NCBI GenBank assembly: GCA_036675025.1
Contig: JAKFFN010000055.1
Location: 12,838-76,837, forward strand
Source of the DNA: JAKFFN01 sp036675025
GTDB taxonomy: Bacteria > Sumerlaeota > Sumerlaeia > Sumerlaeales > Sumerlaeaceae
DNA: 64,000 nt
Reading direction: 5' to 3'
Shown: positions 26,990 to 36,362 of the stretch, in pieces
Layout: each line of letters starts with the position of its first letter
How positions within the stretch are numbered: position 1 is the first letter of the stretch
Made by a program: the position numbers and the translations under genes
The notes under the pieces: model-generated
Told to the model about the DNA's origin: nothing
Database searches by the model: none
Seen by the model: the letters and a program-made list of their open reading frames with translations, nothing else

Positions 26990-28096
26990 CTAATCATGAA
27001 CCTGCTTTGCCTCATTGCTCATAATCATTTCCTCGATCTTGACTTCTGCGCCAATTTCACTCGAGAGGTAGATGGCATCCAGCACCCGTTGGATGTTAAG
27101 AGATTCCTCCGCCTTTACAAGCACATCATTTTCCCCGCGCAAGCATGAGCACCAGTATTTGATTTCTTCAGTATGCGGTTTTACCTCAGGCAAGCCCGAA
27201 GGGATAATGTCGATAAGTGCTTCGTCCCTCGATTTCAGGATTCGAAGCGGCGTTGCTGCCGGTGGCTTTGAAAAGGGTATCAACTCTGCGCCGCCTTGAT
27301 CGCCCAGGATCACTTGCGGGAAAGCCTCTTCTTCCTTCAGATGAGTAGCCCAGCTTGCCTCGAGCATCAGGCTGCTGCCGTTATCAAAGCGAATGAATGC
27401 ACTGGCAAAATCTTCGACGTCATACTCTTCCCGCCGGTACGTGCCGTAGGGATTGTAGAAGTCAGGCCTATGGCCGAACTTGGTATATACTGATCCGCTG
27501 ACTGTAACGGCTGTGGGGCTGCCCATCAGCCAGACAATCAGGTCGAGAGCATGCACACCAATATCAATTAAGGGGCCACCGCCAGATTTCGATTTTATGT
27601 GAAACTGTCCCCATCCCGGAACCAGCCGCCGGCGCAATGCGTGAGAACGCCCATAATAAATCTGGCCAAGCTCACCGTTTACGATGATCTTTTTCAAAAA
27701 CTGTGCGCTCGGCATGAAGCGCATATGGTGCCCGACGGTCAGCATCTTGCCCGTTTCGTGAGCGGTTGCCACCATGAGTGCTGCACTATTACTGTTAGTG
27801 GCTATCGGTTTCTCGCACAGAACGTGAACTCCCGCCCGCAGCGCGGCTATAGTCGGATCCGCGTGTGCGTAATTAGGGGTGCAGACAGAGACCGCATCCA
27901 GCTTTTCGCTTTCCAGCATCTTGATATAGTCATCGTACGCATTCGGAATCTCAAATTCATTTGCGAAAGCCTGAGCCCTCTCAAGGCTGATATCTGAACA
28001 TGCCACGACCTCGACGTCGTCACATGCCCGATAGCCGGGCATATGAAATAACGCTGAAACCTTTCCCGTTCCAATAATGCCAATTTTTATCGTCAT
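26990..28096 (-). CDS. Gfo/Idh/MocA family oxidoreductase
   Basis: 368 residues. Rossmann start KIGIIGTGKVSALFHMPGYRA, family signature LCEKPIATNSNSA near residue 95, and GGGPLIDIGVHALDL near 172 in the substrate domain, with the Asp and His of the catalytic set. Substrate is unknown. It sits between an aldo/keto reductase and a glycosyltransferase, all reading left with gaps of 30-45 bp, consistent with making or modifying a sugar for a surface glycan. Confidence 0.9.
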   Translation of the reverse strand: MTIKIGIIGTGKVSALFHMPGYRACDDVEVVACSDISLERAQAFANEFEIPNAYDDYIKMLESEKLDAVSVCTPNYAHADPTIAALRAGVHVLCEKPIATNSNSAALMVATAHETGKMLTVGHHMRFMPSAQFLKKIIVNGELGQIYYGRSHALRRRLVPGWGQFHIKSKSGGGPLIDIGVHALDLIVWLMGSPTAVTVSGSVYTKFGHRPDFYNPYGTYRREEYDVEDFASAFIRFDNGSSLMLEASWATHLKEEEAFPQVILGDQGGAELIPFSKPPAATPLRILKSRDEALIDIIPSGLPEVKPHTEEIKYWCSCLRGENDVLVKAEESLNIQRVLDAIYLSSEIGAEVKIEEMIMSNEAKQVHD

Positions 28097-28127
28097 ATTA
28101 CTTCGGATTCTCCATTACAAATACGGG

Positions 28128-29261
28128 CTACCGGTCACCGAATAACACATGAAACTGCTCGTCGCTCATGGCTGGGATATGAGCAAGTTCCATGTTCACT
28201 GAGACATGGTCGGGTGAACCCATGCCCACAAGCGCGGTTGATATGCCGGGTATACTCCGCACAAACTGGATTGCCCGCGCCGCATCGCAATCCATTTCTG
28301 GTATTGCCTGGCGCAACGTAACCGGAAGGTTTGAAGCAAGGCTGCCCTGGAGCAGCGACGCACTTGCTACTACACAGACATTCAGCGCACTGGCCGCTTC
28401 CAGGAGTGTCATCGTCTGGTCACCAACCTTCTGATTCAAATTTGTCAGTGCTTCCGGCATGGCGAGATTAACAGGTAGTTGCACAGCGCAGAAGTGGTGC
28501 CGTTCGCCTCCGGCACGCCGTGCGCATTCAATCACGCGCTCAAGCTGCATAGGCTGCCGTGAACCGGGCGCTTCATGAAACCCGTCCCAGGTGGCAATGC
28601 CGTACATATTTATACGTCCATCCTGCACTGCTGCCTCTAAGGCTCGAAAGGCCATCTCAAGGGCTTCGTAATACCGAACTTCGTGCAGCTCACCCATCTG
28701 GGTTTCCGGATTATGCAGATAATAAACGTCGATAGTATCAATGCCAAGATTGCGCCTGCTTTGGGCAATTTCATGATAAAGATACATGGGTGACATGCAA
28801 TGCCCATTGGGGTGAATCTCTTCAGGGGTGACTACACCTTTGTTTATAAGATTCTCTTCCACCCATTGATAAGGATCAGCCGGGTAACTACCGTCGTAGG
28901 AGATAAATCCTCCCTTGGTACAGATTACCAGTTCTTCGCGGCTGAAACCCCGGTTAAACAGATATTGAAGGGCTTGTCCGATGGCTCGCTCGCTGCGCTG
29001 GAAGCGGTAGTTTATGGCACTATCCATCACGTTGCAGCCAGATCCTACAGCTCTTATAATGGAATCGGTATAAGCAGCATCCGCCTGGTCTGTCGGTGCT
29101 CCAAGGTAAGTACCAAGTCCGATCGAAGAAAAGAAAAGGCTATGGCACAGGCGGAAGTGGCTCGGGTGCAACTCCGCAAATTTCTCTGTATAATGTTCGG
29201 TTCCCTGCAGAGTGGCCCTGCCAGGAACCAGTGAAGGAAGAGAGGAATTATCATTGGCCAT
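28128..29261 (-). CDS. Aldo/keto reductase
   Basis: 377 residues, TIM-barrel NADPH-dependent reductase. Catalytic tetrad positions are visible: Asp and Tyr in NVMDSAINYRFQRSERAIG, Lys in LVICTKGGF and His in DVYYLHNPE. SIPGISTALVGMGSPDHV near the end is the NADPH phosphate site. The frame continues 66 codons upstream into the rplY terminator and gene, so ATG 29261 (MANDNSS) is chosen. The barrel begins about 50 residues in. A long insertion around YDGSYPADPYQWVEENL is longer than in typical members. Confidence 0.87.
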   Translation of the reverse strand: MANDNSSLPSLVPGRATLQGTEHYTEKFAELHPSHFRLCHSLFFSSIGLGTYLGAPTDQADAAYTDSIIRAVGSGCNVMDSAINYRFQRSERAIGQALQYLFNRGFSREELVICTKGGFISYDGSYPADPYQWVEENLINKGVVTPEEIHPNGHCMSPMYLYHEIAQSRRNLGIDTIDVYYLHNPETQMGELHEVRYYEALEMAFRALEAAVQDGRINMYGIATWDGFHEAPGSRQPMQLERVIECARRAGGERHHFCAVQLPVNLAMPEALTNLNQKVGDQTMTLLEAASALNVCVVASASLLQGSLASNLPVTLRQAIPEMDCDAARAIQFVRSIPGISTALVGMGSPDHVSVNMELAHIPAMSDEQFHVLFGDR

Positions 29262-29303
29262 GATACTATCGTGCTTAATAGATGCCGGGGCGGTATCGCA
29301 AAC

Positions 29304-29334
29304 AAAAAAAGCCCGACCCATAAATGGGTCGGGC
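29304..29334 (-). terminator. Strong terminator after rplY
   Basis: Minus strand: perfect 10-bp stem GCCCGACCCA / TGGGTCGGGC with loop TTTA, followed by TTTTTTT. It separates rplY from the aldo/keto reductase gene. Confidence 0.95.
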
Positions 29335-29349
29335 GTTGCACTTGAAATT

Positions 29350-29976
29350 CTACTCTTCTTCTTTTTTCTTTCCGATAACTTCCGGCTGGGCGGCATCTTC
29401 TTCAGTTGCTTCAGCAGCAACCTTAACCGCATGCACGCCAAAGAGAGTCTCGGCGCCATCAGTTACAAGTGTCAGACCTTCTGTCAGCTGAATGTCGCTA
29501 ACGTGGAGGGTCTCATTAACCTGCAATTTGGAAATGTCGACAACAATGGATTCTGGCAGCTTGCCCGGCAGACACTTGACAGTGATCGAACGCAGATGCG
29601 TCTCAAGCATGCCGCCTTCACGTACGCCAACAGGGGTGCCGGTGGCATGTATCGGAACTTCAAACTCAGCTTCCTGGTCCATGCGCACGCGGAAAAGGTC
29701 GACATGGAGAAAACGGCGGGTAACCGGGTCACGCTGGATCTCACGAATGACAGTGGTAGTCTTATCAAGTCCTTCACCGGCAAGGGTAAAAAGGTTTGTT
29801 TCCGCGTTAGGCTTGGAGAGAGCTTTCTCCAGCTCACGAAAGTTAAGAGCAACCATCTTTGGTTCTTCGTTTGAACCGTAGATTACTGCTGGAACCTGGC
29901 CCTGCGAACGAAGGCGACGGTTGGGGCCTTTACCGGTTTCGGTACGGCCGGTAACGTTAAGTGTATCGATATCCAT
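29350..29976 (-). CDS. rplY: Ribosomal protein bL25, long CTC form
   Basis: 208 residues. The N-terminal 5S-rRNA-binding domain (TGKGPNRRLRSQGQVPAVIYG) and the following LHVDLFRV block are typical, then the TL5/CTC C-terminal beta domain with VPIHATGTPVGVREGGML and LPESIVVDIS. The tail is acidic then lysine-rich (GKKKEEE). The longer frame to 30147 overlaps the divergent gene and does not fit, so ATG 29976 is used, with AAGGA upstream. A single-gene unit with its own terminator; pth, often the neighbour, is absent. Confidence 0.95.
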   Translation of the reverse strand: MDIDTLNVTGRTETGKGPNRRLRSQGQVPAVIYGSNEEPKMVALNFRELEKALSKPNAETNLFTLAGEGLDKTTTVIREIQRDPVTRRFLHVDLFRVRMDQEAEFEVPIHATGTPVGVREGGMLETHLRSITVKCLPGKLPESIVVDISKLQVNETLHVSDIQLTEGLTLVTDGAETLFGVHAVKVAAEATEEDAAQPEVIGKKKEEE

Positions 29977-30145
29977 TGTAATGGAATCCTTAAAATTAGT
30001 CACCTGGGAGGCAGCCGGCCATGCTGTCGCATCGCCTGGGCTGTTGCAGGCGCCATGATGGGAACAACCTGCTTTACCAGCTATTCTTTTTACCCCACGC
30101 CTTTTATGTTGCGGCACGCTACCCTGAAAAAGCAAATAGCGGCCC

Positions 30146-31885
30146 ATGAGAGATCCTCAAACACGCCCTCGATTTCCCTATGCATGGTGGGCATTTGCAG
30201 TGCTTTGGTTCGCTGGGTGGCACTTGATGCATACGTGGCAGGTCTGGCTGGATCCCACAATGCGGGTGCCCGGCCCCATTGGAGACAATACGGTAATGCT
30301 CTGGAACCTTGGATGGGTGAGGCATGCCTTAAACCACGGGCATCCCGGTTTCTGGTTCGCAAATGCGTACTACCCGGATGGCTTTCTTTTTCTCTATGGC
30401 ACTCATACCTGGCTTGACGGATTCTTGGGCTGGCTGTTTTCACCGGTGTTGCCAGGTGGAATAGCCGCATCCATTTTGTGGGCCAACATAACTATGGCTT
30501 TGGCAACGGTCGTAAGCGGACTCGCTGTGATTGGGGCACTTAGAGCATGGGGAATCCGTCAGTGGCCTATCCTGATCCTGGTTGCTTCAATGGTAGTATT
30601 TTCATGGTTCAGGATGTTTGCACTGCAAGGCCATTACCATTTTTATGGAACTCAATGGATGCTTCTTTGCCTGGCATTCGTCTCCGCTTCTCGCCGCGCC
30701 TTTCTTGATCGCCATAGGCCCAAGGCCATAAACCTCATGATATGTGCCGGGCTGACGCTTGGTCTCACATTCCTTAACGACCAGACCATGGCGGTGTTTG
30801 CTGGTATTCTTGGCGGCCTGGTAATTATAAGCGGTGCAACGTCGGCGGGTGATAACCGGCTGAAGAACCTGGTTTTACCATTTTTCATCTTCTATGGTCT
30901 GTCTCTTATTCCCGCCAGTGTTCATCTTATACCGCTGGTCGTCTCGCTGGCAGATAACAGCTTAAATTATAACGTAAGCCTGGATACTCCTCGTCTTGTT
31001 GATGCAACCAGCTTGATTATACCGCCCGAGATCAGTTGGCTCGGCTTTCAGATATCCGGGCTGCGGGAAGGCTACGGATTTACTTGGGCGGAGGGTACTT
31101 ATCTGGGCATAGTACCTATCTCACTTCTGCTGGTCATCACCTTTGGTGCAATACGGTATATTCTCAAAAAGCCCGGCGAGCGTCCACAGTATCTGCGCGT
31201 GAGTTTTTACTCGGCATTGCTAGCGTGGCTGTTCATCCTGCTGGCAATGGGTGATACATTGATGCTGGGTCGCGACCAGTTCAATGCGATGCCAGGGCGG
31301 CTTTTGCGGCAGATTCCTGTGTTAAACAATATCCGTCTGCCGCAGCGCTGGGTCTGGCCAGCTCACCTGTGTATTGCACTTGGCGGAGCCTCAGTCCTTG
31401 CGCTGGCCATACAGGCTAAGAAACAGTCCTGGCTCCGTTGGCTACCATTGGCGATAGCTGTAATACCAGCCCTGGAAGCTATCAGGTATCCCGCTGTAGC
31501 CCCGGTAGATTACAGAAACGACGCCTTTCTTCGTCCGCCCGGCCTGATTGAAGCTGTGCAAAAGCACTATACGGGTGGGGGAGTGCTTGTAATGCCGCCG
31601 GAAATAGCGTATGCGCATTCAAACGTCTTCCAGTTCCAGTGGGGCTATGACATTCCGGTTACCGTAGCCTACACAGCCCGAATGCCGTTTAAGATACAGG
31701 AACTCCCATGGAAGGGTCGCGTTTGGACACTAGAAACCGCTGAGTGGCTCCAGAAGAAAGACGTCACCATGATCGTCTTCGCTTTTCACGATGGCAAGGT
31801 ACTGGAGTATCAGTCGTGGCTTACAGAAGCCAGGAAAGCAGTACCGGGAGTTATTGTTCTGAACAGGTTTGGTGAAGCGATATAA
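30146..31885 (+). CDS. Large polytopic membrane protein, GT-C-like
   Basis: 579 residues with about 11 membrane helices and a C-terminal soluble part of about 120 residues. The first periplasmic loop carries PIGDNTVMLWNLGW and the second FANAYYPDGFLFLYGTH, positions where GT-C sugar transferases keep acidic residues. RIPQRWVWPAH-like PQRWVWPAHLC near residue 400 is a motif seen in uncharacterised YfhO-like or DUF-type membrane proteins. I infer a lipid-linked sugar transferase but cannot name the family. It is divergent from rplY and converges on terC. Confidence 0.6.
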   Translation: MRDPQTRPRFPYAWWAFAVLWFAGWHLMHTWQVWLDPTMRVPGPIGDNTVMLWNLGWVRHALNHGHPGFWFANAYYPDGFLFLYGTHTWLDGFLGWLFSPVLPGGIAASILWANITMALATVVSGLAVIGALRAWGIRQWPILILVASMVVFSWFRMFALQGHYHFYGTQWMLLCLAFVSASRRAFLDRHRPKAINLMICAGLTLGLTFLNDQTMAVFAGILGGLVIISGATSAGDNRLKNLVLPFFIFYGLSLIPASVHLIPLVVSLADNSLNYNVSLDTPRLVDATSLIIPPEISWLGFQISGLREGYGFTWAEGTYLGIVPISLLLVITFGAIRYILKKPGERPQYLRVSFYSALLAWLFILLAMGDTLMLGRDQFNAMPGRLLRQIPVLNNIRLPQRWVWPAHLCIALGGASVLALAIQAKKQSWLRWLPLAIAVIPALEAIRYPAVAPVDYRNDAFLRPPGLIEAVQKHYTGGGVLVMPPEIAYAHSNVFQFQWGYDIPVTVAYTARMPFKIQELPWKGRVWTLETAEWLQKKDVTMIVFAFHDGKVLEYQSWLTEARKAVPGVIVLNRFGEAI

Positions 31886-31900
31886 CCGAAAGTCCTTCGA

Positions 31901-32947
31901 TTACTTTCTTTCATCCTCTTCAATATAGCTTTCGGACTCAGAATCGGGGAACTTATCATGTCCCGGTAATTCCTCAGGTTCATACCCTTCTCTACCGGCG
32001 GCCTTGTCTTCACGGCGCGCCACAAAGACGCTCGTAAGCACTGAAATCGCAAGAATTGCTGCTATTACGCCTAGTGACACGTTAATCGGGATTTTGTACT
32101 CGCTGTGGCCAAGAAGCATTTTTACACCAACGAACGCAAGCACGAGCGCAAGCCCGTACTTCAGGTACCGGAACATGTCCATAACGCCAGCGAGCAAAAA
32201 GTACAGAGCCCTGAGACCCAGGATAGCGAAGACGTTCGACGTGTATACGATAAACGGATTGTCAGTCACCGCGAAAACAGCCGGAATCGAGTCAATCGCA
32301 AAAAGCACATCCGTCGTTTCAATAACGAGCAGCACGATGAACAGATTCGTAACGAAGGTCTTGCCGTCTTTTTTGATCAGGAACTTCTGACCGTAGTCAC
32401 CTTCCGCAACTGGCAACAGACGGCGAGCCAGTTTATAAACAAAACCTTCGGAGGGATCAGCTTCAGCCGGGTCGTGGATGGCCATTTTAATACCGGTAAG
32501 TATTAGAAGGACGCCAAACACATAGAGTATCCAACTAAAGTTGGTGATCAGGGCGGCGCCCGCTGCGATCATTGCGCCGCGCAGTAGCAACGCCCCGAGA
32601 ATACCCCAGAATAACAACCGGTGCTGGTATTTTGGAGCAATATTAAAGTAAGTAAAGAGCATGACGAACACAAAAATGTTGTCAACACTTAGAGACTTTT
32701 CGAGCAGGTAGCCGGCAAGAAACTCATGGCCGATTTGTGGGCCGTATTCGTAATACAGCCACGCATTGAATCCCAGGGCCAGGGTTATCCAGAAGATGGT
32801 CCACCCTAACGCTTCTTTAAACCTGATAACATGGGCTTTGCGGTTAAAAACCCCAAGATCCAGGGCGAGCATGCAGAGGACGAAGAGGTTAAACAGGACC
32901 CAGGCTGTGGTAGAAAACTGTACATCAGACACGTTAGGAAGGTTCAA
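31901..32947 (-). CDS. TerC/Alx family integral membrane protein
   Basis: 348 residues, nine or so helices. Family hallmarks: FNLFVLCMLALDLGVFNRK at the start, LLEKSLSVDNIFVFVMLF near residue 85, and VLLVIETTDVLFAIDSIPAVFAVT near 205, whose acidic residues sit within membrane helices. TerC/Alx proteins export metal ions, manganese in characterised members, often for secreted metalloenzymes. The C-terminal 40 residues are acidic and disordered (SESESYIEEDERK). It converges with the gene at 30146 with only 15 bp between. Confidence 0.93.
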   Translation of the reverse strand: MNLPNVSDVQFSTTAWVLFNLFVLCMLALDLGVFNRKAHVIRFKEALGWTIFWITLALGFNAWLYYEYGPQIGHEFLAGYLLEKSLSVDNIFVFVMLFTYFNIAPKYQHRLLFWGILGALLLRGAMIAAGAALITNFSWILYVFGVLLILTGIKMAIHDPAEADPSEGFVYKLARRLLPVAEGDYGQKFLIKKDGKTFVTNLFIVLLVIETTDVLFAIDSIPAVFAVTDNPFIVYTSNVFAILGLRALYFLLAGVMDMFRYLKYGLALVLAFVGVKMLLGHSEYKIPINVSLGVIAAILAISVLTSVFVARREDKAAGREGYEPEELPGHDKFPDSESESYIEEDERK

Positions 32948-33007
32948 GCGGGCAGGTCCTGGTCATGGTATTGTGTGGTAATACTTATCCGCAAAAATTC
33001 GCGGATG

Positions 33008-33613
33008 TTATTTTGACGTCAGGGCGTTTAGCAGGTCAGCCTGAATTTTCTTCATGGCCTGCCCCCTGTGGCTGATCGAATTCTTAGTCTCCGCATCCAA
33101 CTCTGCAAGAGTCTGTGTGCTACTTCCCACGAGGAAAACCGGGTCGTAGCCAAAGCCATGGGAACCACGAGGCTCAAAAGCTATCCGTCCTTCCAGCACC
33201 CCCGTTTGTTCGAGCCGGGTACCGTCAGGCAAAGAGACGCATACAGCACAAACAAATCGTGCCGACCTATCCTCGCTTCCGGATTCTCTCACTTCCGTCA
33301 GCAGCTTTTCAATACGCTCCTTGTCCGTTGGTGCGTAACGGGCCGAATATACACCAGGGCGTCCGCCCAAGGCATCCACCACCAGCCCGGAATCATCAGC
33401 CAGGGCCAACAGCCCCGTATGACTTGCGTAATAGTCGGCCTTTAGCCGGGCGTTCTCCTCAAAAGTACTACCAGTCTCTTCGGGATCATCGATTTGCGGG
33501 AAATCTGCAGCGCAGTAAATCTTACCGCTAAATCGATTTTCGAGGATTTCACGGATTTCTTTTAGCTTTTTGGGGTTGTTTGTTGCAAGGAGCAGGTCGT
33601 TAAGGGCTGACAT
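33008..33613 (-). CDS. rdgB: XTP/dITP diphosphatase (RdgB/HAM1 family)
   Basis: 201 residues, full family length. It removes non-canonical purine triphosphates (ITP, XTP) from the nucleotide pool. Signatures: LLLATNNPKKLKEI at the start, TFEENARLKADYYA near residue 50, LALADDSGLVVDALGG near 70, PGVYSARYA, GSHGFGYDPVFL near 150 and NSISHRGQAMKKI near the end. The gene lies downstream of none of its neighbours and is divergent from the lipoprotein gene. Confidence 0.96.
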   Translation of the reverse strand: MSALNDLLLATNNPKKLKEIREILENRFSGKIYCAADFPQIDDPEETGSTFEENARLKADYYASHTGLLALADDSGLVVDALGGRPGVYSARYAPTDKERIEKLLTEVRESGSEDRSARFVCAVCVSLPDGTRLEQTGVLEGRIAFEPRGSHGFGYDPVFLVGSSTQTLAELDAETKNSISHRGQAMKKIQADLLNALTSK

Positions 33614-33639
33614 ATAGGCACCTGGGAGAACAAAAGGTT

Positions 33640-35664
33640 ATGATTAACAAACCATTACTAGTTCAGCAGCACCTCGACTATTTCCGTAGCAACACGATGG
33701 CTATGCTGCTAATCGTGCTTTGCTTCATGATTTCCGGGTGCGATACCCAACCTGAAGCCACTGGTTTAGGATCAGTAGCTGGCACCGTACAACTGGCTGC
33801 TCCTGACCCTGGCACAGGCCACGCCGGTGTACTCGTATACCTTGCAGGAACACCTTACCAGGCAAGAACGGATCAGCAGGGGCGGTATCGCATTGACGGT
33901 GTTCCCGCAGGCACCTACGATCTGGCGGCAGAAAAATCCGGGTTTCAGGGGCAGATTATTGAAGGCATTCAGGTCAACCCGGCCGTTCACGGCGCTGAGT
34001 CGCCAATGCAGCCCGCACCGGCAACGCTCGCCGCGGCCGCAGTCGCTCAAACGTCTCCTACAGAAACACTTAGCACTTTACGGGGCCGGGTCCTGCTGCA
34101 GGATATGGTGGATGAAAATGGCGGCGTTCGGGTGGAAGTCGATGGCACTGCTTTTGTAACAGTCAGCAGTAGCGACGGACAATACCGGCTCGTGAACGTC
34201 GATCCCGGCAGTTACACCCTTAGCTATTTTAAAGAAGGTTTCCGCCCATATACCAGTGATCCCATAGAAGTAACCTCTGGCGTCCTGGAATTAAATGAAG
34301 TCGCATTGGAATTGCAGCAGCCGGGCGATCCGATTTCACCAGCACTTACCGCGGCGGCAGTGGCTGCCCGTACTGCGGCATCTGCTCCCGTCGGACCTCC
34401 ACCTGGTCCGGCAGAACCCCGCAGTATCGTCGGGCTTGTAGAGCTTATCGGTCCTGATGGCCAGGTCAGCAGCAGTTTTGAGAACGTGACAGTCGCTATC
34501 AATGGCACAGACAACATCGCAGAGGTAAACGACCAGGGACAGTTCCGGTTTGATAATCTTACCTCCGGAACCTATACGATTATCGGCACTATGGAAAATG
34601 GACCGATGGTGCAAATCCCGGTCGACCTGGAAAACCAGCGTTCTGCTTCTGTGACGGTAAAACTGAACCAGTCTGCTGCTGCAGCACAAACAGTTGGATC
34701 CATTTCAGGCACAGTCGTACTGGTTGATGCCGAAGACCAGCCCCTGGACAGTTCCGCTGGCGTACAGGTCGCTGTTACGGGCACACAACTTATTGCCACG
34801 ACTGCAGCTGATGGCAGTTTTACCTTAACAAATGTTCCCTCAGGAACCCACACTCTTTCTGCTACGCGCGACACCTTTGAACCAGCCCAGGTTCCAGACG
34901 TTGTTGTGGCGGCTCAGGCTCCTGCTAATGTAGGTGAAGTTCGCCTGATGCAGACGGTAGATCGGCCCCGCGTCGTATCAACCGATCCTGCTGATAACGC
35001 CCGAGATGTCGTAGTCGGATTCGATCTGCCGATCCAGGTGAAATTCAGCGCTCGAATGAATCCTGCCTCGGTGCGAAGTGCAATCTCATTAACACCATCA
35101 ACGCCCTTTACGGCTTTAATAGGCAAGGGATTGGGAGCTGGCGCGGATGACGATACTCTCATCATTAATCTCTCCAATGACGACTCTAACAATCCTATCC
35201 AGTTCGGCGCCAACTATCGCATTACCATTGATGATACGGCAGAAAGCATGGAAGGCGTAGCCATGGCTGAGCCCTACACGTTCTCATTCCGGACGGCTAG
35301 CCCGGGTGTTATCCAGACGTCACCGGCAAATGGAGAAGACAGGGCGTATGTTGATCAGCTTGAAAATCCTGTCCTGATAACATTCAATACCCGGCTGGAC
35401 CCGGAGACCATTAATGAACGCAACATAAGGGTTCGGCCTGACAATGGGCTGAGTGTAGCTACGACCTATACCAACTCCGACGCTAACGGCTGGACAACAA
35501 TTCGCGTCGCCACGCAGTGGCAGGCAAACACCGCTTACACCGTTACTGTGTCGCGGCGTGTGAAGGCTTTCAATGGCCAAACCCTCGGCAATACTCCGTT
35601 CACACTCAGGTTTAGAACGGCACCCATGGAAATTATGACGATGCCAATCCTGGAAACACGGTAA
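33640..35664 (+). CDS. Lipoprotein with repeated CarboxypepD_reg domains and Big_5-like Ig domains
   Basis: 674 residues. The lipobox is MISGC, at residue 35 from the first ATG; a second ATG (33697) would give a shorter, more usual leader. Four carboxypeptidase-regulatory-like modules follow, recognisable from GSVAGTVQL / YRIDGVPAGTYDLAAEKSGF, YRLVNVDPGSYTLSYFKEGF, FRFDNLTSGTYTI and FTLTNVPSGTHTLSA, separated by Ala/Pro linkers. Two Ig-like domains of the SbsA/Big_5 type end the protein (VSTDPADNARDVVVGFDLPI; TSPANGEDRAYVDQ). It is an outer-membrane or cell-surface adhesive or structural protein by inference; no enzymatic domain is seen. Confidence 0.82.
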   Translation: MINKPLLVQQHLDYFRSNTMAMLLIVLCFMISGCDTQPEATGLGSVAGTVQLAAPDPGTGHAGVLVYLAGTPYQARTDQQGRYRIDGVPAGTYDLAAEKSGFQGQIIEGIQVNPAVHGAESPMQPAPATLAAAAVAQTSPTETLSTLRGRVLLQDMVDENGGVRVEVDGTAFVTVSSSDGQYRLVNVDPGSYTLSYFKEGFRPYTSDPIEVTSGVLELNEVALELQQPGDPISPALTAAAVAARTAASAPVGPPPGPAEPRSIVGLVELIGPDGQVSSSFENVTVAINGTDNIAEVNDQGQFRFDNLTSGTYTIIGTMENGPMVQIPVDLENQRSASVTVKLNQSAAAAQTVGSISGTVVLVDAEDQPLDSSAGVQVAVTGTQLIATTAADGSFTLTNVPSGTHTLSATRDTFEPAQVPDVVVAAQAPANVGEVRLMQTVDRPRVVSTDPADNARDVVVGFDLPIQVKFSARMNPASVRSAISLTPSTPFTALIGKGLGAGADDDTLIINLSNDDSNNPIQFGANYRITIDDTAESMEGVAMAEPYTFSFRTASPGVIQTSPANGEDRAYVDQLENPVLITFNTRLDPETINERNIRVRPDNGLSVATTYTNSDANGWTTIRVATQWQANTAYTVTVSRRVKAFNGQTLGNTPFTLRFRTAPMEIMTMPILETR

Positions 35665-35891
35665 GCCGATAAGAAAATTACTACTGGTAAAGTTAATTTG
35701 CTAAAAGTTTCTTTATCTATTAGCAAAGTATTGAAAGTGCCGATCAGCGATGTATGCCGTTTTAGTGCATCGCATAACCAAATGCACTTGTTGCAGATGC
35801 AAAAGGTGAAGATTCAATTGCAGGATCGCGTGGTATCATCCGGTGCTATACCGGTCCAAGAGAGTCAGCAGACTAACAACGTTGAGAGAAC

Positions 35892-36362
35892 ATGATAGAA
35901 TTTGATAAGATGATAGATGAGTCGCGCATCATTGATTTAAAAGCGACTACAAAAGAAGAAGCCTTGCGTGAACTGGTAGATGTCCTGGCCACATCACCTG
36001 ATGTTTCCGATAAGGAAGAGCTGCTGACCGCGATTTTTGAACGCGAAAAGGTGATCTCAACCGGCGTAGGAATCGAAGTGGCGCTGCCACACGTGAAAAT
36101 TCCTTCTGTTAAGAATTTCGTAATCGCCATTGGCCGCAGCCATAAAGGCATCGACTTCGAGTCTCTCGACGACAAGCCAGTGTACATTGTTGTGATGATA
36201 GGCGCAAATGATAAACAGGCCGGAGATTTTCTAAAGGTCTTGGCCCGGCTGGTTCTTAAGCTGAAGAACCGCACTTTCCGCAAACAGGTTATGTTTGCTC
36301 CCAACCCTAAGCGCATTAAAGAGTTGTTTGTAAGCGACGAAGTTCTGGGAGACGAAGAATAA
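35892..36362 (+). CDS. PTS EIIA protein, fructose/nitrogen (PtsN) type
   Basis: 156 residues, EIIA domain with the phosphorylated histidine in VGIEVALPHVKIPSV near residue 67. The stretch FEREKVISTGVG before it is typical. Such stand-alone EIIA proteins receive phosphate from NPr/HPr and regulate metabolism or ion transport rather than carry sugar. No EIIB, EIIC, HPr or HPr kinase gene is nearby. Its TAA stop is followed at once by the TTG start of the purine nucleoside phosphorylase, so translation is coupled. No sigma-54 promoter was recognised upstream. Confidence 0.9.
   Translation: MIEFDKMIDESRIIDLKATTKEEALRELVDVLATSPDVSDKEELLTAIFEREKVISTGVGIEVALPHVKIPSVKNFVIAIGRSHKGIDFESLDDKPVYIVVMIGANDKQAGDFLKVLARLVLKLKNRTFRKQVMFAPNPKRIKELFVSDEVLGDEE

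Noticed and set aside
29262..29459. N-terminal extension of the aldo/keto reductase
   Set aside because: It runs through the rplY terminator and into the rplY coding end; the Lys/Arg-rich translation is that of a terminator and shadow frame.
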